From Neurospora intermedia (lineage: Eukaryota > Ascomycota > Sordariomycetes > Sordariales > Sordariaceae): a stretch of DNA of 64,000 nt. This document shows, in pieces, positions 24,366-35,340 of the stretch. The notes beneath the pieces are model-generated. The model did no database searches. It worked only from the letters and a program-made list of their open reading frames with translations, and had not been told where the DNA came from. Each line of letters starts with the position of its first letter. Positions within the stretch are counted from its first letter, which is position 1. Made by a program: the position numbers and the translations under genes. Location of the stretch: positions 744,001 through 808,000 of the forward strand of contig BTPP01000009.1 of the NCBI GenBank assembly GCA_037102815.1, read 5' to 3'.

Positions 24366-24648
24366 GATAACAAGGGGAGGCGTCTGGGCGAAATGGGGGT
24401 TTTACACATTAAGCCCCAATATCCGCCCTTGATATGCTGGCAGTGATGATAACGATGGGATGGGTTGGGTTGATGAGCCACGATAGAGAACGCAATACAG
24501 TTGATGGCCAAAACAAGGTGTCAAGACCCGACCCGACTGCGGAGCTGTCGTGAAGGTTCTTGTTGCGGGGCTCATCATGCCCGCTGAAACTTCAGGCTGT
24601 GTTAGGGGTACAATAACAAAAGGGCAGGCGGGTCTGGCTCTAATCTTC

Positions 24649-24825
24649 TCAATCGCTCTCCCTGGGAAGGAGCATTGAGCGGTTAAGGTTTACCTTTTCC
24701 CAAGTGTCCAGTGTGTCACCCCGGCCATCTTGCTGCTCGGAATCGGCATCCAGAACGCAGTGAGCGGCCGGGGTAACAGACCAGGAACCAGAGAACCTGC
24801 CGAATGAGACAATCTTCTCGTTGCT
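24649..24825 (-). CDS. Possible upstream coding exon of the 23276-24365 gene
   Basis: A minus-strand stretch after an acceptor-like ATATGCAG reads KIVSFGRFSGSW and then DADSEQQDGRGDTLDTWEK up to a donor-like AAAAG|GTAAACC near 24690. It looks protein-like, but no partner splice sites could be settled. A TATA-like GGGTATAAGAG (about 25299-25309) and a donor CTCG|GTAAGT at 25033 further upstream suggest that the transcript begins near 25270 and has an intron in its leader. Confidence 0.25.
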   Translation of the reverse strand, partial: SNEKIVSFGRFSGSWSVTPAAHCVLDADSEQQDGRGDTLDTWEKVNLNRSMLLPRESD

Positions 24826-27800
24826 GCATATCACTTATGCGATTTTGGGGCAAATCATCACACAAAAAGCCAAGTAGACGCAGCAAAATCGCAAGGGGAG
24901 GATTCATAACCAAGCAGAACATTAGGAGTCACAGACCAAGCAGTCAAATGCAACGCGGCACCAAAAGCATTCACGAAAGCAGAAAGTCATTCGAAGCCAA
25001 AGTACAGGGCGCTCGTGGACGTCAGAACTTACCGAGTTGATGATATATAGAAATGGATGTTTTGGATTTGCTGATGATGTTGTGACAACAGCAAGTGGGA
25101 GATGATTCAGGAGTGCAAATGATGCTTGGACTAGCTTTGTGATGGAGAGTGAAGAAGAGTTTGTCTTGGTCTTGGTGAGAAAGTTCCTAGATGAATGTCC
25201 GAACGGAAGTCTGGTGTAAGTTGATCGTGGTGATACCGATGGTTACCTATCGAGCGAGAGAGGAAGAAGAAGAACAACTGGACCTGGGATGGACCTGCTC
25301 TTATACCCTCCAGAGTCAGAAATCCCCGCCCGTGACTCTCATACCGGTGTGCCTGCGGACAAAAGACTGGTCTGAGGGTATTATTAGGATACATCTATGC
25401 ATTTCGTGCATGGAAAGAGGAGGAAGATGAACGAGGCTGTGAGTTTATGTACTGGTAAGTATCCTTTCTGACCTGCCCAATCTATATGCCTTGTTGATTG
25501 GTTCGATCCCTGACGCCTACTCCTACTGTTCCAACTTTTCCATGACTAGACACTGATGATACGCATAATGTTGATTTGTCCACAGTTCTGATGACTCTAA
25601 TCCGCATGTAATGAACTCAAGTCCCCGCCTCTATTCATACCATGACACACAAGAGGCAGACACATCGAGGCTCGCACTCGGGTCCGAACCATAACGCTCG
25701 CCAGTGCTCGGGGCTATCAGCAAAGTACCACTGTCCGCTGCTTTCCATCGCTCGTATACCGCCCGTCGAACCATGATTACATGTGTGTGCCAAAGGCATG
25801 TTTTCCCCACTAAGTACTAACAGTTCTACCGGGCTATAACCTCCGACACGGGCACTTGGGCCGCGAGTGGACATACATCTCGCATTTTCTGATTACGAAA
25901 CCAAGATTCTGTGGATCTCTTCTAGTTGTCTTCCGTTCTAGGTAAACTTTTGCCTCGGCCACGCTGTCGTTTCTTGTTGTAGTATGGAGCGCCCAGATTG
26001 CTATTCACTAGCATCTTGCCCGAATTGCTTGGTCACATGTGGGACCCATTAGGGCGCCACCACTATGTATTTTAGCCCTCCACAGTTCTTTTCCTTTCTC
26101 GTTCTTAGCTTAGCACAATCGTCACGCTTCTTATGCCCACGAGTCCAAGATTTCTCTTTGCCTTCGATTTTTTCTTCTGTGAACAGAGGTACTTTCCGCA
26201 CTGGGGAGATTGACTTTGTGCATCCGATTCTAACTTCACGAACTCTACTTTATTCGGCGCCAGAACGCTTAAATCGGACAAATATGAAAGAAACCTATTT
26301 TCCTTCTCCTTGCTCTACTGCCCTATTTCTCTCTTTGTCCTTTTTCTTTCTTTTTTCCTTTTCTTCGTCTGCTTCACGCCCTCGGTTGATGTCCATCACA
26401 TCAGCAGCACTTCCATTTGTTGTAGGCCCATGCCGGCGCTGACAGCTTCCATCACCGCCTGACTGACTCAAATCACGAATCCTTTCCTTGAAATGACACA
26501 TGTCAACGTCGACCTGGCTCGTCCAAGGAGTCAAGCATTGTTTGATGAATCATGGATGGGAGGAAAGCCTCCATGCAGCATCACTTGGGAAGAAAAATCA
26601 AAAGCATCGGCAGTTGACTTAGACTAGTAGCTGCAGCATGTTAAGCGGTGCCGGTAGTTTTCACCAAGGCTTGTTGACTCTGCCGGCAGCTTTATTGCAG
26701 GCAACAAGCCTTGGTCAAGAGTTTCCTCGTACATGCATATATTCCAGATCTCCACCAATGGGGGAGGACAAGGACCTGGAAAGTTCACTATCTCCCGCCC
26801 CAAGCTGGTATGCAGTGGACTCAACTGCCTTCCTGCGTTTCTCGGCGCCTGGACATAGTGCATGCTTTGTAACCAAAAACAGGTACCGTAGGAACTCGGC
26901 AAATTGACAACCGTCGATTTCCACTTTGAGCGCCGGGCAGGTGTTTATACAGGACAAGCCCGATTCCGTACATCAAAACGCACGCAAGGTACCGTGGTTG
27001 GCAATGTCCTCGAGTGTTCACTAACTGGACAGACACATCTCTTGGCATCTGCCGGCTTAGGTACGGGGCTTCAACATACGCCCTGCTCTGCCATAAATCG
27101 AAGGGACTTCCGAAGTAACCGAAAGTAACAAGAGACGCAGATTTCTGAGACCGTGTTCGTAGCCTCATGCCGGCAGTGGGTAGTGCAGTAAGGGAAGAGT
27201 TTCTGACCCCGATCCCAAACTTTTTTTCTGCCGGGCCACCATAGAAAAGGCATCTCTTACTGTCCTGCTGCCGAAACGAACACGCCGTTGGTGATCAAAT
27301 AGAAAGGTTTGCTAAATGTTGCTCCGAGTGTCCGAAGTGTGGGTTGATGCTGCTGCTTGCCTAGAGCCCAAGTGGCTCAAGAAGAGGTTCGCAAACGGAG
27401 AGTTTGTTGACGATATTTCGTTCTTGGAGAAGGTTACTACAGTGAACAGGATCTGCAGGTGAAGAAAGTGGTGTAAACCACCTCAAGATGCAGAGAATAG
27501 AAAGAAAAACGCTTTTTGTAGGTAACTTCCGTTTCTCAACCCCTCACTTTTCGCTGCATTACTCCTTCCCTTTTATCCAAGTTCCAGCTTGCTCATGCCA
27601 CGTAACCTGCATGAGCTGCTCCGCTGTTCAGCCATCACTCTTTCCTCCGACGCTGCTTACCCCCAGGTCCCTCCTAGAAGAGAGGGGAGCCAGCCGGTCC
27701 ATTCCTGCACGACCCCTTCACTTTTCTTCTCCATCCAAAAATCGTCCCACCAAACATGGACCCGTCCCGTCATGATCCTCCACCCCAAGTGGAACCATGT

Positions 27801-27849
27801 CCCCAAATGATCCCACTACTCATGGATAGTGCCGGGCCTCAACCTCGCT
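24826..27849. other. Long intergenic stretch with possible minus-strand promoter at its left
   Basis: The left part (24826-25310) probably holds the leader, intron and TATA-like promoter of the minus-strand gene to the left. I see no convincing gene in 25310-27849. A 13-bp perfect inverted repeat lies at 26664-26714. Open frames up to 128 codons here lack codon bias or domains. Confidence 0.4.
26664..26714. repeat. Hairpin-forming inverted repeat
   Basis: CCAAGGCTTGTTG (26664-26676) is exactly mirrored by CAACAAGCCTTGG (26702-26714) with a 25-base loop. Role unknown. Confidence 0.6.
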
Positions 27850-28479
27850 TCAACTTTCCGTGTCCATCTCCTCTCCCATCTCCTCCCCAGCCTCTGTCTC
27901 CGTATCCATCTCCTCTCCAGTCTCTTCTGTCAGTGTCTCCGTGTCCATCTCCTCTGCAGCCTCTTCTGTCTCCTCCGTGTCCATCTCCTCCTCAGCCTCT
28001 CCCATATCCTCATTATCCTCTTCCATTTCATCATCAGCCTCCTCCCCACTTTCAACGTCCACTTCCCCTCGCTGGAACCTTTCAAACCGCTCCAGAAAGT
28101 CTGGATGATCGACCATCTTCATCAGCGCTAGCCGTCTATTAACGATGCGCTGTACGATTGCTGCGGCTTGGCGGGTGTGGTACGAGGTGCGAAGTATAGC
28201 TGCAGTGGCGTCGGGATCACCTATGTTGGCGTTGGGAGCAGGGTTGACGTTGGACGTTGTAGCTTGATATGATGGTCCGGCAGCCCATGACATATCGGCG
28301 CCGCCGGTTGTGGGATTCTTCGTCGTTGGATGGAAGCGAGGCTCCGAGTCGGATGCTGTTGTTGGGCTTGGAGCGGGCTCGCGCATTTTCCTGGTGCTTT
28401 CGTTGCTGATGGTGGTGTCGCCAGAGTCGCTGCTGAGGTCCCACGGGTCAAAGTTTCTCTTGACTCCCCGATTTGCCAT
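27850..28479 (-). CDS. Orphan protein with acidic C-terminal tail
   Basis: 209 residues from the ATG at 28479 (MANRGVKRNFDPWDLSSDSG). The N-terminal half is Ser/Thr/Pro-rich and disordered-looking. Residues about 90-140 form a helical block (AAAIVQRIVNRRLALMKMVDHPDFLERFERF). The last 70 residues are a Glu/Met/Asp/Thr repeat (EEMDTE units), ending EEMDTES. No domain recognised. The acidic Met-Glu-rich tail resembles those of other orphan genes to the right (31244-32362, 40622-41434, 43318-44418), so it may belong to the same group; it lacks their N-terminal motif. The repeats on the opposite strand make long shadow frames. Confidence 0.65.
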   Translation of the reverse strand: MANRGVKRNFDPWDLSSDSGDTTISNESTRKMREPAPSPTTASDSEPRFHPTTKNPTTGGADMSWAAGPSYQATTSNVNPAPNANIGDPDATAAILRTSYHTRQAAAIVQRIVNRRLALMKMVDHPDFLERFERFQRGEVDVESGEEADDEMEEDNEDMGEAEEEMDTEETEEAAEEMDTETLTEETGEEMDTETEAGEEMGEEMDTES

Positions 28480-31243
28480 ATTGGATGCTTTCGATGATTA
28501 CAAGTTAAATGATGAAGAAAAATGCCTTGCCTTTGAGAAGTAAGGCTGCGGGTAAATTTGTTGGTGGGTATGGATTGGAATAGTCTAGTCGCGGATGACA
28601 CAAGTTGAAGACCAACAGTTTGATCTTTAACGTCCAAGTCAGAGGCAGCTCCTGCTGTAAGTAAATAACAATTCGAACACTACCTGAAGATGGCGGGTAC
28701 CAATGACGCCGGATTCAGGAGCAGTTAACAGGTCCTCAATCCTTCTCTAATTTAAGACGTTCGCACCCGCTCAGAAGGTCAGCTATTCAACAGTACAACA
28801 GTCCAGGCGACTTTCACACAAGCTCCTACTCCCCACTCCCATCCGCTCGCCTTCCCTCCTGTTGCTTCTCCTGCTGACCTATTGACATTACTAACGAGGG
28901 GGACACTCGCCGATTAAGTAGGTAGCTAGCCTCACCCTTGATCTGCCCATGGCCCATACTTCACTACAAAGCCTGCAATGAAGGTAGCATCAATCACCAC
29001 TTTGCCCTCGAGATTATTTACCTAGTCTTTTGCTGCAGAGTCACCCAAGAGGCATGGATTCTGCGTTGCCGCAACATCTCATCAAGCTCGGTCTTTCTCT
29101 GCACTCGAGCATGCTCTTCAGTTCCTCAGCAACGCTTCTTGATGGCATACAACGAAGAAGAACAAGTCTTTAGGCGCAAGTTCAAGAGCGCCTGACAGAA
29201 GAAGAGGGAGAGGGGCTCTGTTGCCGCCGCCGTCTTTGTGGATGTTGGCGTTGAAATTGGCATTGGCTTGGGCGTTTGTGGAGGTGATGGCCGCGGTCAG
29301 GGTGTTGTGGGTGTTGAAGTTAAGCGGGGTGATGTCGAACTGACTGCGGAAGATGTTGCATTTAACCCCAAGATACGCTGAGGTATGGGATGGTACGGCC
29401 GAAACTGTAGGTGGGTCTATGTTGTGCGAGTGTCCATCGTGAAGGCTGATTAAAAAATGTTGACTACGCTCGACTGAATACATCGAATTTGGAGAAGTGC
29501 TTCGCAAAGTACAAGTCGTGTGGAGAAGGATGAGGGCGCAGAAGATGGGGAAGAATCGAGCAAGAAACAGATATATGGCTGGGCGTCAGTAGAGGTAGTC
29601 GAATGGAGCAAGCAGCGCGGCTCCTCATACAAAGAAATGAAGGCAACTCACCGTGATTTGCAGGCATCTAGGACCAGATTTGGTATATACAGAAAGTCCT
29701 AGCTTGAACTTGAAAAGGGGTGCAAGTCTGGATGATAGCGTCTGGATTTCTAGAGGTAACAGTCACGACGTAAATTGGAATGTTGGGAGAGCATGAATAT
29801 GTAGAAAAATACTTGATTGGTAGCCTGATTGGTAGAAGAGGATATGGCCTGGGAGGACCCCCTCATTTACTTCTAGGTACACTAAGAACAGAAGAAAGAC
29901 AAGGTCAGGTACACCGGCTACAGACACAACAGCCCAGAACGAAATAGAACAACCCCGTTGCCTACGACAAAATCAACGACCTTGAGACGATCAACAGAGC
30001 ATCTTGTACTTTAGTACCACAATTTCATCATAATATCATTCATTCTATCGTTCCTATCAAATAATATTCGTTCCTCCTCATCAAGCCAAAGCCACCAATC
30101 TTGGTCAAATCTGAAAAGGAGAAGAACCTATGGCTACTTTACCGCCGCCCGAGATAAAATGTTACTACGAAGACCCACCGATGAGATACGAAAGCCGGTA
30201 CTCTCTTCCTAATTTATCTTCAAGTTAGTGGGCATCCCAGAGCGTACTGAGGCGTCGTACGGTCAACAAGGCTTGACGAAAATATTGATTTATTTTACTA
30301 CAGAGACGGTACTATGAAAGGGGGGTAAAGGATGCCTAGGAAAAGGTTATGCTGGTAGCCAACAGAGCACGCTGAAACTAGGTATCCAACTTCCGGTATC
30401 GTGTATTAAATGACGATGGAAGAGCAATGCGTGGGAAGATGCTTGATTGACAGCTTGGTTGGAGGTTGGAGAAGAGAAAAAAATGGGTGACCACCGGCGG
30501 GAAGTTGTGTGCGTCCGCCCTGATCTGATGATTCATCTGATGATGACGATCGCACGGGAGAAGAGATAGGTCTTCGTCAACGTGGTTGACAGGGTGCCTT
30601 TTGTGAACTGCACCTGTCAAGCCGGGTGCCACTGCAGCCCAGGTTCACTGCCAATGCCAGGGTTCCTGAATGTCAGAGGATGGCTGATAAGGAGAACAAA
30701 CTGAAGGGAGAAAAGTAAGACAGAAACCCAAAAGCACCTTAAATACCCCACCAACAACGATTGCTCCTTCCACCACCTTCCCTAAGGAGGAGTGCCGCAT
30801 CAACCATCACCAAGTCCGTCGTTTATTTGACTCGGGTTTCCAACACCAGGCCAGGTTCAACCAACTACTACCAAGATGGAGAATCAGGGTAGTGCAGCCA
30901 TTTCGTGGTGCCAATGCCAGGGTTCGTGGAGGTCAGAGGGTGGTTGATTAGAAGAAAGGAAAAAGACAAAAGACCAAAACCCAAAATGGCACCTAAAATA
31001 CCTCGCAAACATTCAGGACACCATTGTGCCTTCCAATTGAGTGTTCAGACCAATCGGGACTCCCGAAAAGCTGCTCACGGGAGCCTGATGTACCGACCTG
31101 CCCTTAGACCCACTATGCACCCATCCGGCCTTCATTGAGGGGGTCAATTCAGGTGGCCATGTCCACCATGACCCAAGTGCCAGTGATCCCGATGCCACCT
31201 CCATGTCGGAGGCAGAAGTGGCTGCGTTGGAGGTGACGGGTGC
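28480..31243. other. Intergenic stretch with an imperfect direct duplication
   Basis: No convincing gene. Imperfect direct repeats lie at about 30650-30780 and 30910-31040. The interval 31140-31240 reads protein-like on the + strand (DPSASDPDATSMSEAEVAAL) but has no start in frame, so it may be a gene remnant. A minus-strand frame at 29118-29483 (Asn/Ala/Thr-rich) is weakly protein-like. Confidence 0.35.
30650..31040 (+). repeat. Imperfect direct repeat, units about 130 bp, 260 bp apart
   Basis: Both units start GCCAATGCCAGGGTTC (30650 and 30910), continue with GTCAGAGG(A/G)TGG(C/T)TGAT, and later share ACCCAAAA...CACCT(T/A)AAATACC. The similarity fades after about 100 bases. Looks like an old local duplication. 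Confidence 0.6.
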
Positions 31244-32362
31244 TCACTCCTCCATCTCCTCATCATCACTGCCGACGTTTACATACATTGACGCCGTGTC
31301 TGATGGCGAGTCCATCATGTCCATGTCCATCTGCCTAGGGTAGGAGAGACTTGCCCGACGTAACTTCGATCTGATCGGCGGTGACGGTCCCTCATCCATC
31401 TCCTCATCACTAGAGACGTTTGACCGAAGTGAGTCCATGTCCTCCTCCTGATCAACCGCCATCTCCATGTGGTCACTATCGCTAACGTTTCCATCAAGTG
31501 AGCTCGTGTGAATCGGGTCATGCTCCAGCATCGCCCAACTCAAAGGGGACGGCACGCCGCCCCCGGCCCCTGCGGCCGCAGAAGATTCGTTCATCCCATA
31601 TCCCGGGTGCTCTATTATCCAGGGGCACGATGCATCCCCTGAGCGAACCTGTGCGATTAGTTGCTGTTCCGGTAACCCGAGTCTGGTGAGATTCCTCTTG
31701 TTCCCGCTGGCCATCCTCCTCTCCTGCAGCCGCGCTGTAGGTTGCGACCCCCTGACAAGCTTTGCCACACGCCGTGCATACGCCGCCTGTTTCACGCTCG
31801 TCCCCAGCGCGCGCATGTCGGACTCTACGCTTCGAGATGACCAGTGCTGGATATGGGAGGAGGCCTTGGTGACCCTGTTCGGAGCAGAGGCCTGTGTGGG
31901 TGTCTGCAGGCTTGTGGGGAGGGATAGCTTGGTGGCGGCTTCATCCCCGCCTGTGGCTGTAGTTCCCGTGGAAGAGAATCTCAAATGCATGTAGGAGTCG
32001 GCGGAACCAGGGTTGGGGGGCATGGAGCGGGCACGCACCAAGGGCCGACGTGTGGGGCTGGGGCCGGGGCTCGGGGTCCTGATCGGATTCGAATCCAGAA
32101 TCGGCTCAGAGAAGGGGCTTTTGGGGCGAGTGGTTGCAGGCGTCGGGAAAAGCATGGCGTCGGAGACTTCCTCCCTCATTGCATTCATGAAATATTCGAG
32201 TCTTGAGGAGCTGGTGCTGGCTTGAGCTGGTGCTTGAGCTTCCAAGCCGAGTAGGGGTTGCCCATAATCCTGCGAGACATAGAAATCTTGAAGCATCGCC
32301 ATCGTGATATTGTGTTTAGAGGCCATCTTATTGTGAGAGTCCATCTTATTGTGAGAGTCCAT
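31244..32362 (-). CDS. Orphan protein with tandem N-terminal hexapeptide and acidic MEE tail
   Basis: 372 residues from the ATG at 32362; the in-frame GTG just upstream is not a likely start. The N-terminus repeats MDSHNK twice (an 18-bp DNA repeat at 32327-32362), then MASKHNITMAMLQDF, which resembles MEPAHNITQKMEGLTM of the gene at 43318. The middle is Ser/Thr/Pro-rich with helical, basic patches (about 195-235). The C-terminal 100 residues carry repeated acidic Asp/Ser/Met segments (SDSDHMEMAVDQEEDMDS; SSDEEMDEG; GSDDEEMEE) and end in MEE. No domain recognised. Shares the tail and the N-terminal motif type with + strand orphan genes to its right. Confidence 0.7.
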   Translation of the reverse strand: MDSHNKMDSHNKMASKHNITMAMLQDFYVSQDYGQPLLGLEAQAPAQASTSSSRLEYFMNAMREEVSDAMLFPTPATTRPKSPFSEPILDSNPIRTPSPGPSPTRRPLVRARSMPPNPGSADSYMHLRFSSTGTTATGGDEAATKLSLPTSLQTPTQASAPNRVTKASSHIQHWSSRSVESDMRALGTSVKQAAYARRVAKLVRGSQPTARLQERRMASGNKRNLTRLGLPEQQLIAQVRSGDASCPWIIEHPGYGMNESSAAAGAGGGVPSPLSWAMLEHDPIHTSSLDGNVSDSDHMEMAVDQEEDMDSLRSNVSSDEEMDEGPSPPIRSKLRRASLSYPRQMDMDMMDSPSDTASMYVNVGSDDEEMEE

Positions 32363-33652
32363 TTTGAGCACTTGGTTTTGGGATTTGTCTTTGTTCTTGT
32401 GGTCGTCAAAAGATTCGGGTGGAGGAGGATTTGGAGTTCATTTTCCTTGAAAACAAGTGATCTGTCTTGTATTCCAAGGAATGAAAAGTGTTGTAGTCAA
32501 GGAAAAGAAGTTCAGATTTTCAGGGAAATGCGGTAGTCTTTTATCCACGGTAGGTCACCGACCAAATCTTCCAATACCCAATTACTTGGTCAGTCTAGCA
32601 CTCCAAAAGTCCAGAGATGCAATGTGCATCAACATCTGGATGTATCTAACGCATCCATCCCACTTAATTGTAGAAGAGTGCATTAGGCTAGGGCAGTACA
32701 TATCGGGGTCTATGAACACCTCACGAACCCGACATTTCAGACTTGATGCTTCAAGATCGGGATGGAAGCAGAGAGAACCTAAGTCACGGGATCAAAGGAA
32801 ATTTAAAAACACCCTTGCCTTAGTCGGCGACCGATTTATTTTTTCACCCCCTCGAAAGAGGAATGGAACGGCAAGAACACTGCACGAGATCACTGAAGAA
32901 GCTGCCTTTTGCTTGGCTTGGCACGACAGTATCAACCATCATTCCGAATCAAGATATCGTGTTCCTTGTCATCATCGACCATTGGCCAGCACTGTGAATC
33001 TTGCAGTGCATAATTCCACTCCATCTCCCAACGGCTCAGAGTGACAAGCTCCGGCAACTTTGTCACCAAGTGCTAAGGTACCCTGGTCCTCTCAGATATC
33101 CAGAACTTGCCAACTGAACTCCTCCGACTTGTCACCAGACGGATCCACCAATGCAGGCTTTCCTTGCTCTTCCCCTCAGTGAGCGTAAGCCTCGGCTACC
33201 TTAGCAACCAGCAGAAATGATGGGAACCCCAGGGTCAAAAAGAGACGACCCCACTATGACCTCGGAGGTCGAAAACCTTCTCACAGGTCGGGTGAGGCGA
33301 GCACATCATCCCTCCTCACATTGCCTCAGAAAGTTGACATCGTCACCGCAGCTGCCGGGCGCTGGCACAACCCGCCAGAACCCAGTTCTCGTGTTTCGAC
33401 GTGCTCCCCCGTGTGCATGTGCAGTCACAGCAGTCCTTCCAAGGTTTATTTGGACTCAAATGCGGTAGACCCTGTAATCCGCTCGAGTACCGATCACGAT
33501 ACTGCAACCACCGGGATCTATGCGAACACCGACTCCAACAGGCAGATCCCATGGCTCGTTACTGCACCTAGATCATGACTAAATCAAGGTACTGGCCGAG
33601 GTTGTGACTCAGAGCCAATCTCTACCGATCCCTTGTTCGTAATCTTGAGTTC

Positions 33653-33835
33653 ATGCAACGCGAGACGCAGATGTACACGAAGGTCATTGAGCACATTAAC
33701 GAGCGTTTCCAGCAGGAGATGGAAATGTTACAGAGTGGGAACTCTCAAGAGCAGATGGAGGCAGAGAAGGTTATAGAGGTCTTGATCGAGGGGCGTGCAA
33801 CTCGTTCTCTCGCGTTGCTCGCAGTTGGTGGGTAG
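33653..33835 (+). CDS. Possible exon or gene remnant encoding a helical segment
   Basis: Sixty codons reading VIEHINERFQQEMEML...EQMEAEKVIEVLIEGRA, a strongly helix-forming, charged segment unlike random sequence. An acceptor-like CTTGAG precedes it and a donor-like GTACTGG lies at 33590-33600. No complete gene model could be built; perhaps a remnant of an orphan gene of this region. Confidence 0.3.
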   Translation: MQRETQMYTKVIEHINERFQQEMEMLQSGNSQEQMEAEKVIEVLIEGRATRSLALLAVGG

Positions 33836-34289
33836 AATCTAAGGGGGTGGGTTGGTTGGTGAGTTGATTGACGGTTTACTATCGTGACCCACGGTCAAAT
33901 ACCACAAACCAGAATCCATGCGCTCCATTGCTCCTTCCAAGGGGACTCATTACGAGTGGAGGTAAAGATAGACGGGAGACGGTAGTTGATGAAGAGTTGG
34001 ACAGGAGGAGGGCCGAGATGGTGAGAAGAGATGGTAAGTGATGATGGGAAGTACATGGGTTCATCAAGGCAATAAATGTGCGGATGGTAACATGGTTTGT
34101 GGTCTCATGTTTGGCCAAGCAAAAGCGTTGAATGCGAAGGCCGCGATGTTGGCCATTTGCATAAAGATGAAAACGACACTGAAAGCATCGCAAGGTCAAA
34201 GACAATCAAAATACGTCCACAAGCAAGAGAAAAACTCGCAAAAAAAGGTAATTAGGACAATGATTGGCAAGAAATAGTTCCGAGTACAA

Positions 34290-34437
34290 AAAAAGACCAA
34301 AAAAAAGCAAAAAGCTCAGCGGCCAGAGCAGGGCCGAACCCGTCCACTCTTGACACGCCTACGAAAACTGTACCACCGTTACCACGCAACGAGCAATGTT
34401 ATTCTGGCCCCGCCTCTTACCGCTAGACCACGAGGGA
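34290..34437 (-). ncRNA. tRNA-like / SINE-like Pol III segment
   Basis: On the minus strand an A-box-like TGGTCTAGCGG (34420-34430), preceded by TCCCTCG as in tRNA 5' ends, is followed 79 bases on by a B-box-like GGGTTCGGCCC (34331-34341) and T runs (about 34288-34310) that could end Pol III transcription. The parts do not fold into a clear cloverleaf, so a tRNA-derived SINE or decayed tRNA is likelier than a working tRNA. Confidence 0.3.
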
Positions 34438-34885
34438 ACCTTTACAAGGACCGAGGGCTTATTGGGTTACTGAGGGGTGCTGAAGGGGAACCTTATAAGG
34501 CCCAAGTGGTAGGTTCAGCGCCTAGTAAGCGCCTGGCAGGTGCTCCTGCACATTGGGACAGTGCCCTCCTTCTGCAGCAGCGCAGGCTTGCCGGTAGGTG
34601 CCGGACTGTCGGCACCTCAGAACGGGCAGATAGCCAGAACGGCTGGTACAGCTGGTATACAGCTGCCCAGTAAGGAACGCGGTACTTCTAGGACTGTCTG
34701 CCGCCCTCTTGCCTGCCACTGACTGGCAGCATTTTTGCCGCGGACACAACGTTTTACGTCATTCATTCAGTTTTACACAAAACCGCCGCCCAACCTTCCT
34801 TCATCATTAATATTTGAGTTGTCGATTCTCCTCTTCGCGCGATCGTTACCATTTGCATACTAGGGAGAACGATCATCCCCCTGCC

Positions 34886-35340
34886 ATGAGGACCGCCGAC
34901 ACGGCGCATCTAAAGGCGTCTCATTTCATGTTCAAGGTCAACGACCGCGTCAAATATAGGACTACTTCTGCAGAAAAAGAACCATTGTACATACTCTGGA
35001 GGAAAGTAGAATTAGCTGAAGCTTCGAAGTTGGAGAGTTGGAGAGTTCGTCTGTTCGTCCCAACTCCCCTCGGGTGCATGAAGTCGGAATGGACCCGCGT
35101 CGAAAGTGAGAAAAGTGGGGCTGAATTGGAGCAAATTGGGAAAGCTGAAGATGTGTAAGTGATAGCGCGGAGCCCTAACGCAGGGGCTACCGTGGATGTA
35201 CACTAACAGAAAGGCATGGACCCATTTCTTTCTGCAGGGGTACGTCAAGAAAACAGAGGATGCAGCAGAGAGGACACTGGCAATTTTTGTCAGCATATTT
35301 AGACATTACAAATCACGAAGTCGTCCACCGTTTGAGTTGA
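34886..35340 (+). CDS. Small spliced hypothetical gene
   Basis: Two exons: 34886-35154 and 35238-35340, for 123 residues. The 83-nt intron is textbook for Neurospora: donor GTAAGT, branch CACTAACAG, then CCCATTTCTTTCTGCAG. Start at the ATG at 34886 (MRTADTAHLKASHFMFK). Middle motif FKVNDRVKYRT, then a Glu/Lys/Ser-rich helix. No domain recognised; the VNDRVKYRT segment could be a small beta-barrel strand (KOW or Tudor-like), a guess only. A donor two bases earlier (GTGTAAGT) would give an alternative longer tail to about 35371. The intron pattern is the main evidence that this is transcribed. Confidence 0.5.

Larger units (their letters stand above)
32363..34885. other. Intergenic stretch; possible small exon and tRNA-like segment
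   Basis: A + strand open frame of 195 codons at 32457-33044 has poor codon bias and no recognisable features; I treat it as chance. A helical coding-like segment lies at 33653-33835 and a tRNA-like segment at 34290-34437 (separate entries). Otherwise nothing seen. Confidence 0.4.

Noticed and set aside
26065-26442. 125-codon frame with hydrophobic and Ser/Phe runs, like a secreted protein
   Set aside because: Arises from CT-rich sequence and lacks a convincing signal peptide, codon bias or splice context.
32457-33044. 195-codon + strand open frame
   Set aside because: No codon bias, domain, motif or low-complexity pattern like its neighbours; a frame of this length is expected about once by chance in this much sequence.
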